From contig NZ_CP014327.1 of NCBI RefSeq assembly GCF_000812665.2, positions 3,005,501-3,069,500 on the forward strand: DNA of 64,000 bases, given 5' to 3'. Under the pieces are notes generated by a model. It was given only the letters and a program-made list of their open reading frames with translations. It was not told the DNA's origin and searched no databases. The DNA is from Falsihalocynthiibacter arcticus. GTDB lineage: Bacteria; Pseudomonadota; Alphaproteobacteria; Rhodobacterales; Rhodobacteraceae. Of the stretch, positions 1-8,222 are shown piece by piece (position 1 is the stretch's first letter; every line of letters begins with the position of its first letter). The translations under genes and the position numbers were made by a program.

Positions 1-72
1 AACCCCCTTGGTAACAGCGATCGAGCGAAGGGCGATATCCCATCAATCCGTCGCTTGACGGCCCTGAAATGA
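1..72 (+). CDS. 3' end of an unidentified upstream gene (partial)
   Basis: Reading from base 1, an open frame encodes about 23 residues ending RLTALK and stops at TGA 70-72. This stop overlaps the ATG of the next gene by four bases (ATGA), the usual arrangement of coupled genes in this group. An alternative frame (bases 2-58) also stays open and ends at TGA 56-58. Too little is present to name the product. The neighbouring prepilin peptidase suggests, but does not show, a Flp/Tad pilus gene. Confidence 0.3.
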   Translation, partial: NPLGNSDRAKGDIPSIRRLTALK

Positions 73-554
73 TGCTTTTGCCGCTTTTGCTTTTTACGCC
101 GGTTCTGCTTTATGTCGCGCAAAGCGATCTGCGGTGGATGCGGATTCCAAATACGGCCTCGCTCCTTGGGATTGGCTTGTTTGTGGTCACCATTCCATTG
201 ATTGGACTTGAGGAGGCCATTTCGCGCATCCTCCCCGCCTTGATCGTGTTTTGTATCGGGTTTGCCCTGTTTCTCCTGCGGATTTTTGCGGGCGGGGATG
301 TGAAAATTCTTGCGGTGCTCATGCTTTTTATTCCGTCGGGAACGCTCTCGCTTTTTGCGCTGGTTTTCTCGGGGGCGATGCTTTTGGGCATTGTCGCCGT
401 AACCGGCACCCGTGCGTTGGCCCTCCCGCAATTGCGCGGCTGGGTTTCGATGCGCGCACGCGGCCTGATGCCGATGGGGCTGTCCATCAGCCTCGCGGGC
501 ATTGGCCATTTAGCGGTGCTTTATGCGCTTAAAACGTCTTCCCTGATGCCCTGA
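69..554 (+). CDS. Prepilin peptidase, CpaA/TadV type (A24 family)
   Basis: Small integral membrane aspartyl protease that would remove the leader from Flp-type prepilins at the inner membrane. The protein has 161 residues and is almost wholly hydrophobic, with about five membrane segments. An aspartate sits in the SDLRWMRIPN segment near residue 20, and the second catalytic motif GGDVK lies near residue 76, matching the two-aspartate active site of A24 peptidases. It lacks the N-terminal methylase domain of PilD, so the short CpaA/TadV class fits. Translation could begin at 69 or at the adjacent ATG at 72; no clear Shine-Dalgarno is visible, consistent with coupling to the upstream frame. No other pilus genes follow. 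Confidence 0.85.
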   Translation: MMLLPLLLFTPVLLYVAQSDLRWMRIPNTASLLGIGLFVVTIPLIGLEEAISRILPALIVFCIGFALFLLRIFAGGDVKILAVLMLFIPSGTLSLFALVFSGAMLLGIVAVTGTRALALPQLRGWVSMRARGLMPMGLSISLAGIGHLAVLYALKTSSLMP

Positions 555-577
555 TCCGAGTCCGTCGCAAGGGTGGT

Positions 578-1066
578 TTAGGTTCCGATAATTTGGTGTG
601 TTTCAAACACGGTTGGTTCTATGGGGGTCCCATCCGGTTCGGTCGCGTGTTCGATAAAGGTATTCACATGGGGCGGAATGGACGTGCCGCGTTGGGCCAC
701 GCCTAGGAAAATTTGCTTTGAGTTTTCCGGAGTCAGATCAAACCAATCCGGATCGTCAAATGTGCCGCCATAGACCCCAACAATGTTGGCGAAACGCTCA
801 AAGGTTAAAAACAATTTGGTCCCGCACGTGTCGCAGAAATGAACGAAAACCTTTTTGCCGCTGCCCGCCGAGATATGAGCGTATTTTTTCGGTGTTCCTT
901 TGAGGAGGCGAAAATCCTGTGCGTCAAAAATCGGCTCAACCATATAGGCGCCGCCCGTGGCGCGTTGGCAAAATTTGCAATGGCATATCGTAACGCGGCT
1001 GGGTTGATTTTCCACAGCGTAGCGAAGGTTTCCGCACAGGCATCCGCCTTGGGCATTTTCCATCAT
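578..1066 (-). CDS. GFA family (glutathione-dependent formaldehyde-activating enzyme-like) protein
   Basis: The protein of about 162 residues has the zinc-binding layout of the GFA/CENP-V fold: GGCLCGNLRY near the N-terminus, then CHCKFCQRATG, and a later CDTCGTKLF. In Paracoccus the founding member accelerates formation of S-hydroxymethylglutathione, but most members have unknown substrates, so only the fold is assigned. I start it at the MMENAQ codons because a GGGAGG ribosome site lies just upstream there; the longer open frame to 1135 has no support. It stands alone, convergent with the prepilin peptidase and divergent from tig. Confidence 0.85.
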   Translation of the reverse strand: MMENAQGGCLCGNLRYAVENQPSRVTICHCKFCQRATGGAYMVEPIFDAQDFRLLKGTPKKYAHISAGSGKKVFVHFCDTCGTKLFLTFERFANIVGVYGGTFDDPDWFDLTPENSKQIFLGVAQRGTSIPPHVNTFIEHATEPDGTPIEPTVFETHQIIGT

Positions 1067-1328
1067 CGTGCCTCCCTCGATTTTTTGTGAACCTCTCGTT
1101 TTATAGCATGATTTCGGGTGCAAGTCGCACAACAATCCTCGGGGAAGTGCGATCTTGGCGGGCGGTTTTCCTCAAAAAGAAGCTGGATATTGCTGCTCGT
1201 GGCCTTTGTGTGCCGATGGTGGTGGGATTGCGGCCTTTCTCCTTGCATCACGGCGCTCATCCCCATAGAAGAACCGTGATTTAACTCATTGCCGCGTCCG
1301 CGCGGCCATTTTGCTATAAGGACCCCCC

Positions 1329-2660
1329 ATGCAGGTTACTGAGATCCTGAACGAAGGCCTAAAACGCGGTTACACGCTTGTTATTCCCGCTGCCGATTTG
1401 GACGCAAAAGTTAACGAAAAGCTTAAAGAAGCGCAGCCAGATGTTGAAATGAAGGGCTTCCGTAAAGGCAAAGTGCCTATGGCGTTGCTCAAAAAGCAAT
1501 TCGGCCAGAAAGTTATCGGCGAAGCCATTCAAGAGACCATCGATGGCGGCCTTGGCAAGCATTTTGAAGATTCCGGCGACCGCCCTGCGTTGCAACCAGA
1601 CATTCAAATGACCAACCAAGACTGGAAAGAGGGCGATGACGTTGAAGTTACCGTCGCTTATGAAGCTCTTCCCGAGATTCCAGAAGTTGACCTAAAAGCT
1701 CTGGCGCTTGAAAAACTCATCGCAAAAGCGGATGACGCTTCTGTGGACGAAGCTTTGACCAACCTTGCCGGAACCGTCAAAAATTACGAAGATCGTAAAG
1801 CTGGCAGCAAAGCCAAAAAAGACGATCAAATCACCATCGATTTCGCAGGCAAAGTTGACGGCGAATTGTTTGATGGCGGCACAGCCGAAGACTTCCCATT
1901 GGTTCTCGGTTCCGGTTCGTTCATCCCCGGTTTTGAAGACCAATTGATTGGTGCCAAAGTTGGCGACGATGTTGCCGTTACAGTGACGTTCCCTGCGGAA
2001 TATCAGGCGGCAAACCTTGCGGGCAAAGAAGCTATTTTTGATTGCACAGTGAAAGCTGTAAAATCGGAAATCGCTGCTGTGGTTGACGATGAATTGGCGA
2101 AAAAATTTGGCGCTGAGGATCTTGCTGGTCTTAAAGGTCAAATCGCTGAACGTCTTGAAGCTGAATATGCGGGCGCTGCTCGTGCGGTTCAAAAACGTGC
2201 ATTGCTTGATGCGCTTGACGGTTTGGTAAGCTTCGAGCTTCCCCCATCGTTGCTTGAAGCCGAAGCTGGTCAAATCGCGCATCAACTATGGCACGAAGAC
2301 AACCCAGATGTTGAAGGCCATGATCACCCCGAAATCGAAACAACAGACGAGCACAAGAAGCTTGCGGAACGCCGTGTGCGTTTGGGTCTGTTGTTGGCAG
2401 ATATCGGTCAGAAAGCGAAACTTGAAGTTTCCGATGCTGAAATGACCCAAGCGATCATGACGCAAGCGCGCCAGTATCCAGGTCAAGAACGTCAGTTCTT
2501 TGAATTTGTTCAACAAAACCAACAAATGCAACAGCAACTTCGCGCTCCATTGTTCGAAGATAAAGTTGTAGACTATGTTTTTGAATTGGCCACGGTCAGC
2601 GAAAAAACTGTCACCAAAGAAGATCTTGAGAAAGCTGTGGAAGCTCTCGAAGAAATGTAA
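1329..2660 (+). CDS. tig: Trigger factor, ribosome-associated chaperone and peptidyl-prolyl isomerase
   Basis: Binds ribosomal protein uL23 near the exit tunnel and shields nascent chains. At 443 residues it has normal family length. The N-terminal ribosome-binding domain contains GFRKGKVPM near residue 45, the signature loop. An FKBP-type domain follows at about 155-245 ([19 protein letters not shown]), then a long helical C-terminal domain ending in an acidic tail. It is a single-gene transcription unit with a strong terminator 27 bases after the stop codon. In many bacteria clpP follows tig; here a MarC family gene follows instead. Confidence 0.97.
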   Translation: MQVTEILNEGLKRGYTLVIPAADLDAKVNEKLKEAQPDVEMKGFRKGKVPMALLKKQFGQKVIGEAIQETIDGGLGKHFEDSGDRPALQPDIQMTNQDWKEGDDVEVTVAYEALPEIPEVDLKALALEKLIAKADDASVDEALTNLAGTVKNYEDRKAGSKAKKDDQITIDFAGKVDGELFDGGTAEDFPLVLGSGSFIPGFEDQLIGAKVGDDVAVTVTFPAEYQAANLAGKEAIFDCTVKAVKSEIAAVVDDELAKKFGAEDLAGLKGQIAERLEAEYAGAARAVQKRALLDALDGLVSFELPPSLLEAEAGQIAHQLWHEDNPDVEGHDHPEIETTDEHKKLAERRVRLGLLLADIGQKAKLEVSDAEMTQAIMTQARQYPGQERQFFEFVQQNQQMQQQLRAPLFEDKVVDYVFELATVSEKTVTKEDLEKAVEALEEM

Positions 2661-2686
2661 GGCCTAACCGCTTTTAAAAAAACGAG

Positions 2687-2725
2687 GGTCGTCGCGGGGT
2701 TAAACCAGCGGCGGCCCTTTTTTTG
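2687..2725 (+). terminator. Rho-independent terminator of tig
   Basis: Ten-base stem (left arm 2687-2696, right arm 2709-2718, one G-U pair) followed by seven T residues. Confidence 0.9.
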
Positions 2726-2742
2726 TGATATAAAATTGCAAA

Positions 2743-3396
2743 ATGAGTACTGAGGGTATTGGACGTATGGACTGGTCAGACGTTGTTAGAGATTTTTTAA
2801 CGATATTTGCGGTGATTGATCCGATTGGGTCGGTCCCTGTGTTTCTCTTTGCTACTGCCAAAGTGCCCCCCCACTTGCACAAACGATTTGCGCTTCGAGC
2901 GGTCCTGATTGCGACATTGGTGTTGTTTGGATTTTTGATCGGTGGTCAGTTCGTTTTGGAAGGCCTTGGTGTTCGGTTGGGCGCCTTTCAAGTCGCTGGG
3001 GGGATTATCCTTTTCCTCTTTGCCCTGACGATGATCTTTGGAGAATCCAAACCTTCGGCAGAAATTCACGAGGCGGAAAAAGACTATTTGTCGGGCGCAG
3101 TGTTCCCGCTGGCGATGCCGTCGATTGCGTCTCCAGGGGCGATGTTGGGGGTGGTCATCCTAACAGACAATAATCGTTTTTCTGTTGCTGAGCAATCGGT
3201 TACAGCAGTGCTATTGCTGTCAGTCCTCTTGTTTACGCTCGTTTTCCTCCTTATGGCGCAGAGAATTTATCGGGTTATTGGCACAACTGGGGCGAGTGTG
3301 ATCAGCCGCGTTATGGGCATCATTCTTGCGACAATCGCGATTGATTCCATCCTGCAAGGCCTTGAAGTTGTCGGCGCTATTAGTCTAAATCCCTAA
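2743..3396 (+). CDS. MarC family integral membrane protein
   Basis: The protein of 217 residues has six predicted membrane helices. It carries the family motif FAVIDPIGSVPVF near residue 24 and a second related half with FPLAMPSIASPGAM near residue 119, the duplicated NPxGN-like arrangement of MarC (UPF0056). Despite the name, E. coli MarC is not proven to affect antibiotic resistance, and the transported substrate is unknown. The start may be 2743 or the ATG at 2767; the second has a GAGGG element at a plausible distance. It is convergent with the methyltransferase gene that follows. Confidence 0.9.
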   Translation: MSTEGIGRMDWSDVVRDFLTIFAVIDPIGSVPVFLFATAKVPPHLHKRFALRAVLIATLVLFGFLIGGQFVLEGLGVRLGAFQVAGGIILFLFALTMIFGESKPSAEIHEAEKDYLSGAVFPLAMPSIASPGAMLGVVILTDNNRFSVAEQSVTAVLLLSVLLFTLVFLLMAQRIYRVIGTTGASVISRVMGIILATIAIDSILQGLEVVGAISLNP

Positions 3397-3404
3397 ACAT
3401 TCTC

Positions 3405-4217
3405 TTAAGGAGCACGACATACAAAAGTGGTCGTTTCAAGGGGTATCGTAATGGGACTAGGGCCGAAAGCGCTGTGGAAGGCCTCCAAGATTGCTTCCGC
3501 AATCACAGCCGGTTCCACCTCGCCGCGTTGCCGGATTTCGTCGATAATCGGATTGCCGAAAACCAACGCTGTTGCAAAAGCTTCTGGATTTGTAATGGTC
3601 TTTTGCAGTTGAATGGTCTCGTGCTCAACATCGTGCCAGCCCGCTTGGGTAAGGTCGGCGCGTACTTGGACGGGATCACCATAGTGGAAGGGGACTTTAT
3701 AAAACGCGGGAGGATCGTTGGGAAAGAATTTTGCGGCGACGTCATAGGCGATTTGCGCGAACGGGTTCTTGGACATCGCGCTCCACACATTGAAAAGATA
3801 GTACCCGTTTTTTTTGAGAACCCGCGCAGCTTCCCGATAGGACGCGGGCTTGTCAGGAAAAAACATCACCCCAAATTGACAAACCATCATGTCGAATTCG
3901 GAATCCTCAAAGGGTAAATCCATGGCGTTGGCGATGGTAAAATCGACTACGTCTTTGTTTGTAAACTTGTTTTTGGCCACCTGTAGCATGGGAAGGTTTA
4001 GATCCGTAACCTCAAGGCGCGTTTCTGGGGACAAGCGGTCGCGTAGGCGGCGACTTAGAATACCGGTCCCTGCTGCAAGTTCGACGACATTGGTGGCCGG
4101 TAAGTTGGCGCAACGCGTTGCGAGCAAATCCGCATAGTCAAAAAATATATTGGGGCCAAGACCGCTGTCATAGTAGCTTGGAATATCCCCGACGAAATTG
4201 GATGAGGTATTAGACAT
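3405..4217 (-). CDS. Class I SAM-dependent methyltransferase
   Basis: The protein has about 270 residues. Rossmann-fold methyltransferase motifs are clear: VVELAAGTGILSRRL (motif I, SAM binding), LEVTDLNLPML (acidic residue at the end of strand 2), and DLPFEDSEFDMMVCQFG (motif III/IV region). It resembles the UbiE/type 11 group, but the substrate cannot be read. I chose the ATG at 4217, eight bases after a GGGAG site, over two in-frame ATGs further upstream. It stands alone. Confidence 0.85.
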   Translation of the reverse strand: MSNTSSNFVGDIPSYYDSGLGPNIFFDYADLLATRCANLPATNVVELAAGTGILSRRLRDRLSPETRLEVTDLNLPMLQVAKNKFTNKDVVDFTIANAMDLPFEDSEFDMMVCQFGVMFFPDKPASYREAARVLKKNGYYLFNVWSAMSKNPFAQIAYDVAAKFFPNDPPAFYKVPFHYGDPVQVRADLTQAGWHDVEHETIQLQKTITNPEAFATALVFGNPIIDEIRQRGEVEPAVIAEAILEAFHSAFGPSPITIPLETTTFVCRAP

Positions 4218-4399
4218 TGTCATAACTCCCAATAATTTCTGAACAGTGTTTAGGTGTAAGCATTATAGAGCAAAACGGGTGGAAAAACGAGGTTGAAAAT
4301 GTCGAGACCTACGGCTCAAGCCGCTGCATGTTTGGGGCATGGAAAAGGGGGCGGGCTTGGCTCTTTTGACGGAGCAGGTAAGCGCGTCCCCCTCCTATT

Positions 4400-5104
4400 T
4401 TAGTCCAAATCGAACGTATAATTTGGTTGGCATTTTTTTGCGTTAGGCTTCTTGATACAGGCCTCTACCAGAGTTGCATATTTGGTGAGGCGTGGATCAC
4501 CGGGTGTTTTGTATTTTGCCGCCGCATCAAGCAACTCTTGTGCTGTCTCGGGCTCCCCGCTGCGAATGCGTGCGAAAGCAGCGGTCAGATAGATGTACTG
4601 TTTTTCCTCATTCGTTGCGACATTTCGGAAGGCGTTGGCGGCTTCGCGATATGCGGCGTAATATTTGGCATTGCCGTAGGAACGGGCGGAATCATATATG
4701 TGACCTTGCTGAAGGAGCGTGAACATTTCTGCTTCGGATAGAGTGCCAAGCTCCTTTTCCACAAGGTAGGCCCGTAAATACCGAGAGTCCTTTTGCGATT
4801 TTTTGTACCAATCGGTTTTAACCATTGCCTTGAGCTTCGGTATTTCCGAGAGAAGAAAATTTTTATAGATCGGGAAGTCTGCAGTTTTGCAAACAGGCAG
4901 ATGGGTGATGAAATCGCATGTCGATAATTGAGATAAACTCATCGTAAATTCTTGCTCATAGGAACAAGAAAATGTGCTGACGATTTCGGTCTTAATGCCG
5001 CCAATTGGGCAATCTACTCTTTCTTCAAATGCCTCACCCGCCCAAGCTGTTTGGCTTGATACGAGGGCTGCGAAAAGGGCGATGGCCGTAAATTTATGTC
5101 TCAT
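4400..5104 (-). CDS. Secreted protein of unknown function with repeat-like helical C-terminus
   Basis: I do not recognise this family. An N-terminal signal peptide is clear (MRHKFTAIALFAALVSS followed by a TAWA cleavage region), so the product is exported. Five or six cysteines in the mature part could form disulfides. The C-terminal two thirds is rich in alanine and tyrosine (EAEMFTLLQQGHIYDSARSY, YREAANAFRNVATNEEKQY), a pattern resembling tetratricopeptide-like helix pairs. An AGGAGC ribosome site precedes the ATG at 5104, which decides the start over an ATG 30 bases upstream. It is flanked upstream by an 11-base G run. Confidence 0.6.
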   Translation of the reverse strand: MRHKFTAIALFAALVSSQTAWAGEAFEERVDCPIGGIKTEIVSTFSCSYEQEFTMSLSQLSTCDFITHLPVCKTADFPIYKNFLLSEIPKLKAMVKTDWYKKSQKDSRYLRAYLVEKELGTLSEAEMFTLLQQGHIYDSARSYGNAKYYAAYREAANAFRNVATNEEKQYIYLTAAFARIRSGEPETAQELLDAAAKYKTPGDPRLTKYATLVEACIKKPNAKKCQPNYTFDLD

Positions 5105-5204
5105 AAGGGCTCCTAGAAAATTGCGCGTTTTCAATGTGATCTAGGGGAAGTCTGGGGGGGGGGGCGTTTATTTTCAAGAAAAAAATAATTTAAACTGGGC
5201 GCAT

Positions 5205-5240
5205 GAAAAAAAGGCCGCGCAGAATGAACTGCGCGGCCTT
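5205..5240 (-). terminator. Terminator of the rpsF-rpsR-rplI operon
   Basis: Perfect 12-bp stem (5211-5222 with 5229-5240) and a six-base loop. On the minus strand it is followed by a U run (A residues 5205-5212 on the plus strand). Confidence 0.93.
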
Positions 5241-5262
5241 CAAATTGCTGGGGAAGGGAAGC

Positions 5263-5892
5263 TTAAGCTTCGTCTTCGTCCGCAACTGCTTCTTCTTTAG
5301 CAGCAGGTGTATAGTCGTCGTCGCCAAATTCATCCGCAGCAGCGCCGATTTCGTCGAATAGCTCGGCGATTTCGAATTCTGCTTCAGCTTCAGCTTGCGC
5401 TGCGAGCTCTTGGATAGATTTACCAGAGGCCTGTAGTTCAGCTTCTTCCTTGGAGCGTGCAACGTTCAATTCGATCGTTACAATAACTTCAGGGTGAAGT
5501 TTAACAGACATGTTGTGCAAGCCGAGTTCTTTGATCGGGGAGACCACAGAAATTTGCTTACGGTCGATTTCGAATCCACCAGCGGAAGCAACTTCGGAAG
5601 CGTCACGTGGTGTGACGGAACCGTAGAGCGAGCCGGAGTCGGACGCGGAACGAATCACAACGAACTGTTGACCGTCAAGCTTGGCGCCGAGCGCTTCTGC
5701 TTCAGTTTTGGTCTCAAGGTTTGTGGCTTCGAGCTGGATTTTGCGCGCTTCAAAGGACTCGATGTTCGCTTTGGAAGCGGACAGTGCTTTGTGCTGTGGC
5801 AACAAATAGTTGCGCGCATAACCGGATTTTACATCTACAACATCGCCCATTTGGCCGAGTTTTGTAATGCGTTCAAGAAGGATAACTTTCAT
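5263..5892 (-). CDS. rplI: 50S ribosomal protein bL9
   Basis: Begins [19 protein letters not shown] and contains [13 protein letters not shown], the bL9 signature that contacts 23S rRNA. The N domain is followed by the long connecting helix and the C domain, ending near residue 150. The remaining 55-60 residues form a very acidic alanine-rich tail. The total of 209 residues is longer than the roughly 150 of E. coli, and such tails are usual in this bacterial group. It is the last gene of the rpsF-rpsR-rplI operon, before a strong terminator. Confidence 0.97.
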   Translation of the reverse strand: MKVILLERITKLGQMGDVVDVKSGYARNYLLPQHKALSASKANIESFEARKIQLEATNLETKTEAEALGAKLDGQQFVVIRSASDSGSLYGSVTPRDASEVASAGGFEIDRKQISVVSPIKELGLHNMSVKLHPEVIVTIELNVARSKEEAELQASGKSIQELAAQAEAEAEFEIAELFDEIGAAADEFGDDDYTPAAKEEAVADEDEA

Positions 5893-5904
5893 GATGTGCG
5901 CTCC

Positions 5905-6132
5905 TTACTTAACAGCGTAAGGAAGCAGAGCGAGAAAGCGTGCGCGTTTGATTGCACGGGCCAACTCACGCTGTTTCTTAGCCGAAACTGCGGTGATACG
6001 GGAAGGAACGATTTTGCCACGCTCAGAGATGTAGCGCTGCAGAAGACGTGTGTCTTTGTAATCGATCTTCGGAGCATCGTCGCCAGAGAATGGGCAAACT
6101 TTGCGGCGGCGGAAAAATGGTTTAGTAGCCAT
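5905..6132 (-). CDS. rpsR: 30S ribosomal protein bS18
   Basis: Protein of 75 residues with the conserved basic start [16 protein letters not shown] and the core [20 protein letters not shown], normal for bS18. It binds bS6 on the platform of the small subunit. The gene lies 13 bases after rpsF and 12 bases before rplI, so the three are one transcript. Confidence 0.98.
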   Translation of the reverse strand: MATKPFFRRRKVCPFSGDDAPKIDYKDTRLLQRYISERGKIVPSRITAVSAKKQRELARAIKRARFLALLPYAVK

Positions 6133-6145
6133 GGTTTAGCCTTCC

Positions 6146-6502
6146 TTACGTGCGCTCGCGACGACGGTCGCTGCGCTCTTCACGTTTTTGCATTTGAACC
6201 GAAGGACCTTCGGCGTGCTCGTCGACTTTGATAGTCAAAACGCGCATTACATCTTCGTGTAGACGCATCAGACGTTCCATCTCTTGGACGGCTGGGGAAG
6301 GGGCATCAGAGCGCAAAAAGGCATAGTGGCCTTTGCGGTTCTTGTTCACTTTGTATGCCATGGTTTTAACACCCCAATACTCGTGCTCAACGACTTTGCC
6401 GCCGTTGTCCGAGAGGATGGTGCTGAAATGTTCGATAAGGCCTTCGGCCTGCGTGTTGGACAAGTCCTGACGCGCAATAAAGACATGCTCGTATAGTGGC
6501 AT
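6146..6502 (-). CDS. rpsF: 30S ribosomal protein bS6
   Basis: Starts MPLYEHVFIARQDLS and contains the bS6 core EYWGVKTMAYKVNKN, followed by a charged C-terminal tail. Length is 118 residues from the ATG at 6502, which has a GGAGA site seven bases upstream; the in-frame ATG 15 bases earlier is not needed. It is the first gene of the operon. In many bacteria the bS6-bS18 complex represses its own leader, but I did not identify that structure in the roughly 250-base region before the gene. Confidence 0.97.
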   Translation of the reverse strand: MPLYEHVFIARQDLSNTQAEGLIEHFSTILSDNGGKVVEHEYWGVKTMAYKVNKNRKGHYAFLRSDAPSPAVQEMERLMRLHEDVMRVLTIKVDEHAEGPSVQMQKREERSDRRRERT

Positions 6503-6718
6503 GCGATCTCCGTTCATATGGGGCGCACTTCAAAGATCGGTAATTCCTTCTGCACCCGATCACGAGAGGTTGCGCTGTTAAAAATGCCGCAGAAGAAGGT
6601 GGCCTTATAGCAGGGTAATGAGGGGATGCAAGCCTGCAGGGTAAAGAGGAGCGCTATACAACTATCGCGGTATTAACCAACTGCTGACACAGTTCTGCCG
6701 TGTTTGGATTCGAGAATA

Positions 6719-6733
6719 TTAAGCAAGCCTTAA
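6719..6733 (+). promoter_or_regulatory. CtrA-like box upstream of the membrane protein gene
   Basis: TTAA at 6719-6722 and TTAA at 6730-6733 are separated by exactly seven bases, the spacing of the CtrA response-regulator consensus in alphaproteobacteria. It lies 20 bases before the start codon at 6753. Binding is inferred. Confidence 0.45.
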
Positions 6734-6752
6734 TACAAGACAGGAATGTACA

Positions 6753-7412
6753 ATGATCAATCACATGTCAGACAAGAGCAAGTTAATTGCCGCTGCGGCG
6801 CGGTCCAAGAAATTCGCGATCCAAGCGACCTCGTGGGGATATGCCGTGCGGATGCCGGGCAATACCGGATTTTGGGCGCGATTTGCGCAGGCATTGGCGG
6901 GGGGCGTCGCCCTTGTTTCCATCGGAATCGCCGTTGGGATGTGGGTTATGCCGGGGTCCGAAATGGGGGCCGATATCGCGTTGTTTAAAGCGGCGCTCTC
7001 TGGGGTGCTTGTGCTGACGGGTCTTCTGGCGCTTTGGTTTGCGGCGCAGGGCACGACATATGAGTTACAGGTGGACAGTGTGAAGCGCGAGTTGCGCGAA
7101 GTTTTGAGCAACAAAAAGGGGCAAAACCTCGTTTTGCGACGGATGCCTTTTAACGATATTCGCAGCGTGATCCTGTCGCGCGATCCACAGCGCAATTTGC
7201 CCGGTTATGCGCGCCTTATGTTGCGCCACAAAACGCAGGGGCATTGCATTGATCTGGTGACAGATAAGGACGACCGCCTTGAGGCACTGCGCGAGGTTTT
7301 GGCGCGCGATATCCTCATGGGCGAGGCTGAAATGGTGAAAGCATCGGGCGTTACGCCGCGACGTGGTGCGATAGTGCGTCATGAACGCGAAATGCCAATC
7401 CCAGCACAATAG
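6753..7412 (+). CDS. Inner-membrane protein with two membrane helices, function unknown
   Basis: The protein has 219 residues. A basic N-terminal part is followed by two hydrophobic segments at about 47-68 and 80-100, then a cytoplasmic-looking C-terminal half rich in arginine (VDSVKRELREVLSNKKGQ, MPFNDIRSVILSRD). I recall similar uncharacterised proteins in roseobacters but cannot name a domain. The ATG at 6753 has AGGA eight bases upstream. Its promoter region carries a CtrA-like box, so a cell-cycle or envelope role is conceivable, as inference only. Confidence 0.65.
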   Translation: MINHMSDKSKLIAAAARSKKFAIQATSWGYAVRMPGNTGFWARFAQALAGGVALVSIGIAVGMWVMPGSEMGADIALFKAALSGVLVLTGLLALWFAAQGTTYELQVDSVKRELREVLSNKKGQNLVLRRMPFNDIRSVILSRDPQRNLPGYARLMLRHKTQGHCIDLVTDKDDRLEALREVLARDILMGEAEMVKASGVTPRRGAIVRHEREMPIPAQ

Positions 7413-7520
7413 GCGCGCGTCAAACTCTGTGCAATCGGTTTTCCGCCGCAAAACTGTGCGCAAGTGCACAGACCCTGTGGAGGGAACGTGGGTTGAGAAA
7501 TATGCCATCAATGAACATCT

Positions 7521-7553
7521 AAGCTCCATCAGACATTCAATCTTTTGGAGCTT
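7521..7553 (+). promoter_or_regulatory. Hairpin covering the ribosome binding site of the yceI gene
   Basis: Arm 7521-7528 (AAGCTCCA) is the perfect complement of arm 7546-7553 (TGGAGCTT), with a 17-base loop. The right arm contains the GGAG Shine-Dalgarno used by the ATG at 7559, so folding would hide the ribosome site. Confidence 0.45.
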
Positions 7554-7558
7554 TAATA

Positions 7559-8149
7559 ATGTTTACCACTACCCTGAAGTCCGCCGTCGTTGCTCTTGCT
7601 TTTGCAGGCGTTTCCTCCGCTGCAGTCGCCGCACCTGTTGCTTATAAATTCGATCCAAGCCACAGCCAGATCGTTTTCAAGATCAACCATCTCGGTCTTT
7701 CTACAACCACGGCCATGTTCTCGGGTTTTGACGGAAACATCCAGTTCGACCAAGAAGACCCCGCAGCAAGTTCGGTTGAGGTCTCCTTCCCTGTAACGAC
7801 TTTGTTGACAGGCTGGGAAGCGCGTTATGACCACTTCATGTCGCCAGATATGTTCAACGCATCGGAAAATTCGGACGTGACGTTTGTATCCACAAACATT
7901 GAAGTTACAGACGACACCAACGCGAAAATTTCGGGTGACTTGACGATCAATGGCATTACCAAGCCCGTCGTTTTGGATGCGGTTTTGAACGCGGCATTAG
8001 AAGAGCACCCTATGGCTAAAACGCCGTGGGCGGGTTTTGACGCGACAGCAACGGTTCTGCGCAGCGAATTCGGACTTGGCGCTTTTGTTCCCTTCGTGGG
8101 CGACGAAGTTGAAATCGCGATCTCTGTTGAAGCGATGCAAGCCGAATAA
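7559..8149 (+). CDS. YceI family periplasmic lipid-binding-like protein
   Basis: The protein has 196 residues. A signal peptide (MFTTTLKSAVVALAFAGVSS, cleaved after AVAA) sends it to the periplasm. The mature part starts with YKFDPSHSQIVFKINHLGLS, the diagnostic YceI opening, and later has DLTINGITKPV, the second conserved strand pair of this lipocalin-like barrel. Family members bind isoprenoid chains such as octaprenyl compounds; the physiological role is not settled. A convergent gene downstream encodes a cytochrome b561 fused to another YceI domain, hinting that both act on quinone-like lipids. Confidence 0.92.
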   Translation: MFTTTLKSAVVALAFAGVSSAAVAAPVAYKFDPSHSQIVFKINHLGLSTTTAMFSGFDGNIQFDQEDPAASSVEVSFPVTTLLTGWEARYDHFMSPDMFNASENSDVTFVSTNIEVTDDTNAKISGDLTINGITKPVVLDAVLNAALEEHPMAKTPWAGFDATATVLRSEFGLGAFVPFVGDEVEIAISVEAMQAE

Positions 8150-8165
8150 GCTTTCTACACGTCAC

Positions 8166-8203
8166 AAAAAAGGGGCCTCGCAGCGATGCGAGGCCCCTTT
8201 TTT
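8166..8203. terminator. Bidirectional terminator between yceI and the b561-YceI gene
   Basis: Eleven-base perfect stem (8172-8182 with 8187-8197) flanked by A residues on the left and T residues on the right, so it can end transcription from both sides. Confidence 0.92.
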
Positions 8204-8222
8204 GTTGTTGCTTTTGTTGTCG

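Noticed and set aside
1692-2285. Open frame of 197 codons antisense to tig
   Set aside because: Lies wholly inside trigger factor and its translation shows no family pattern.
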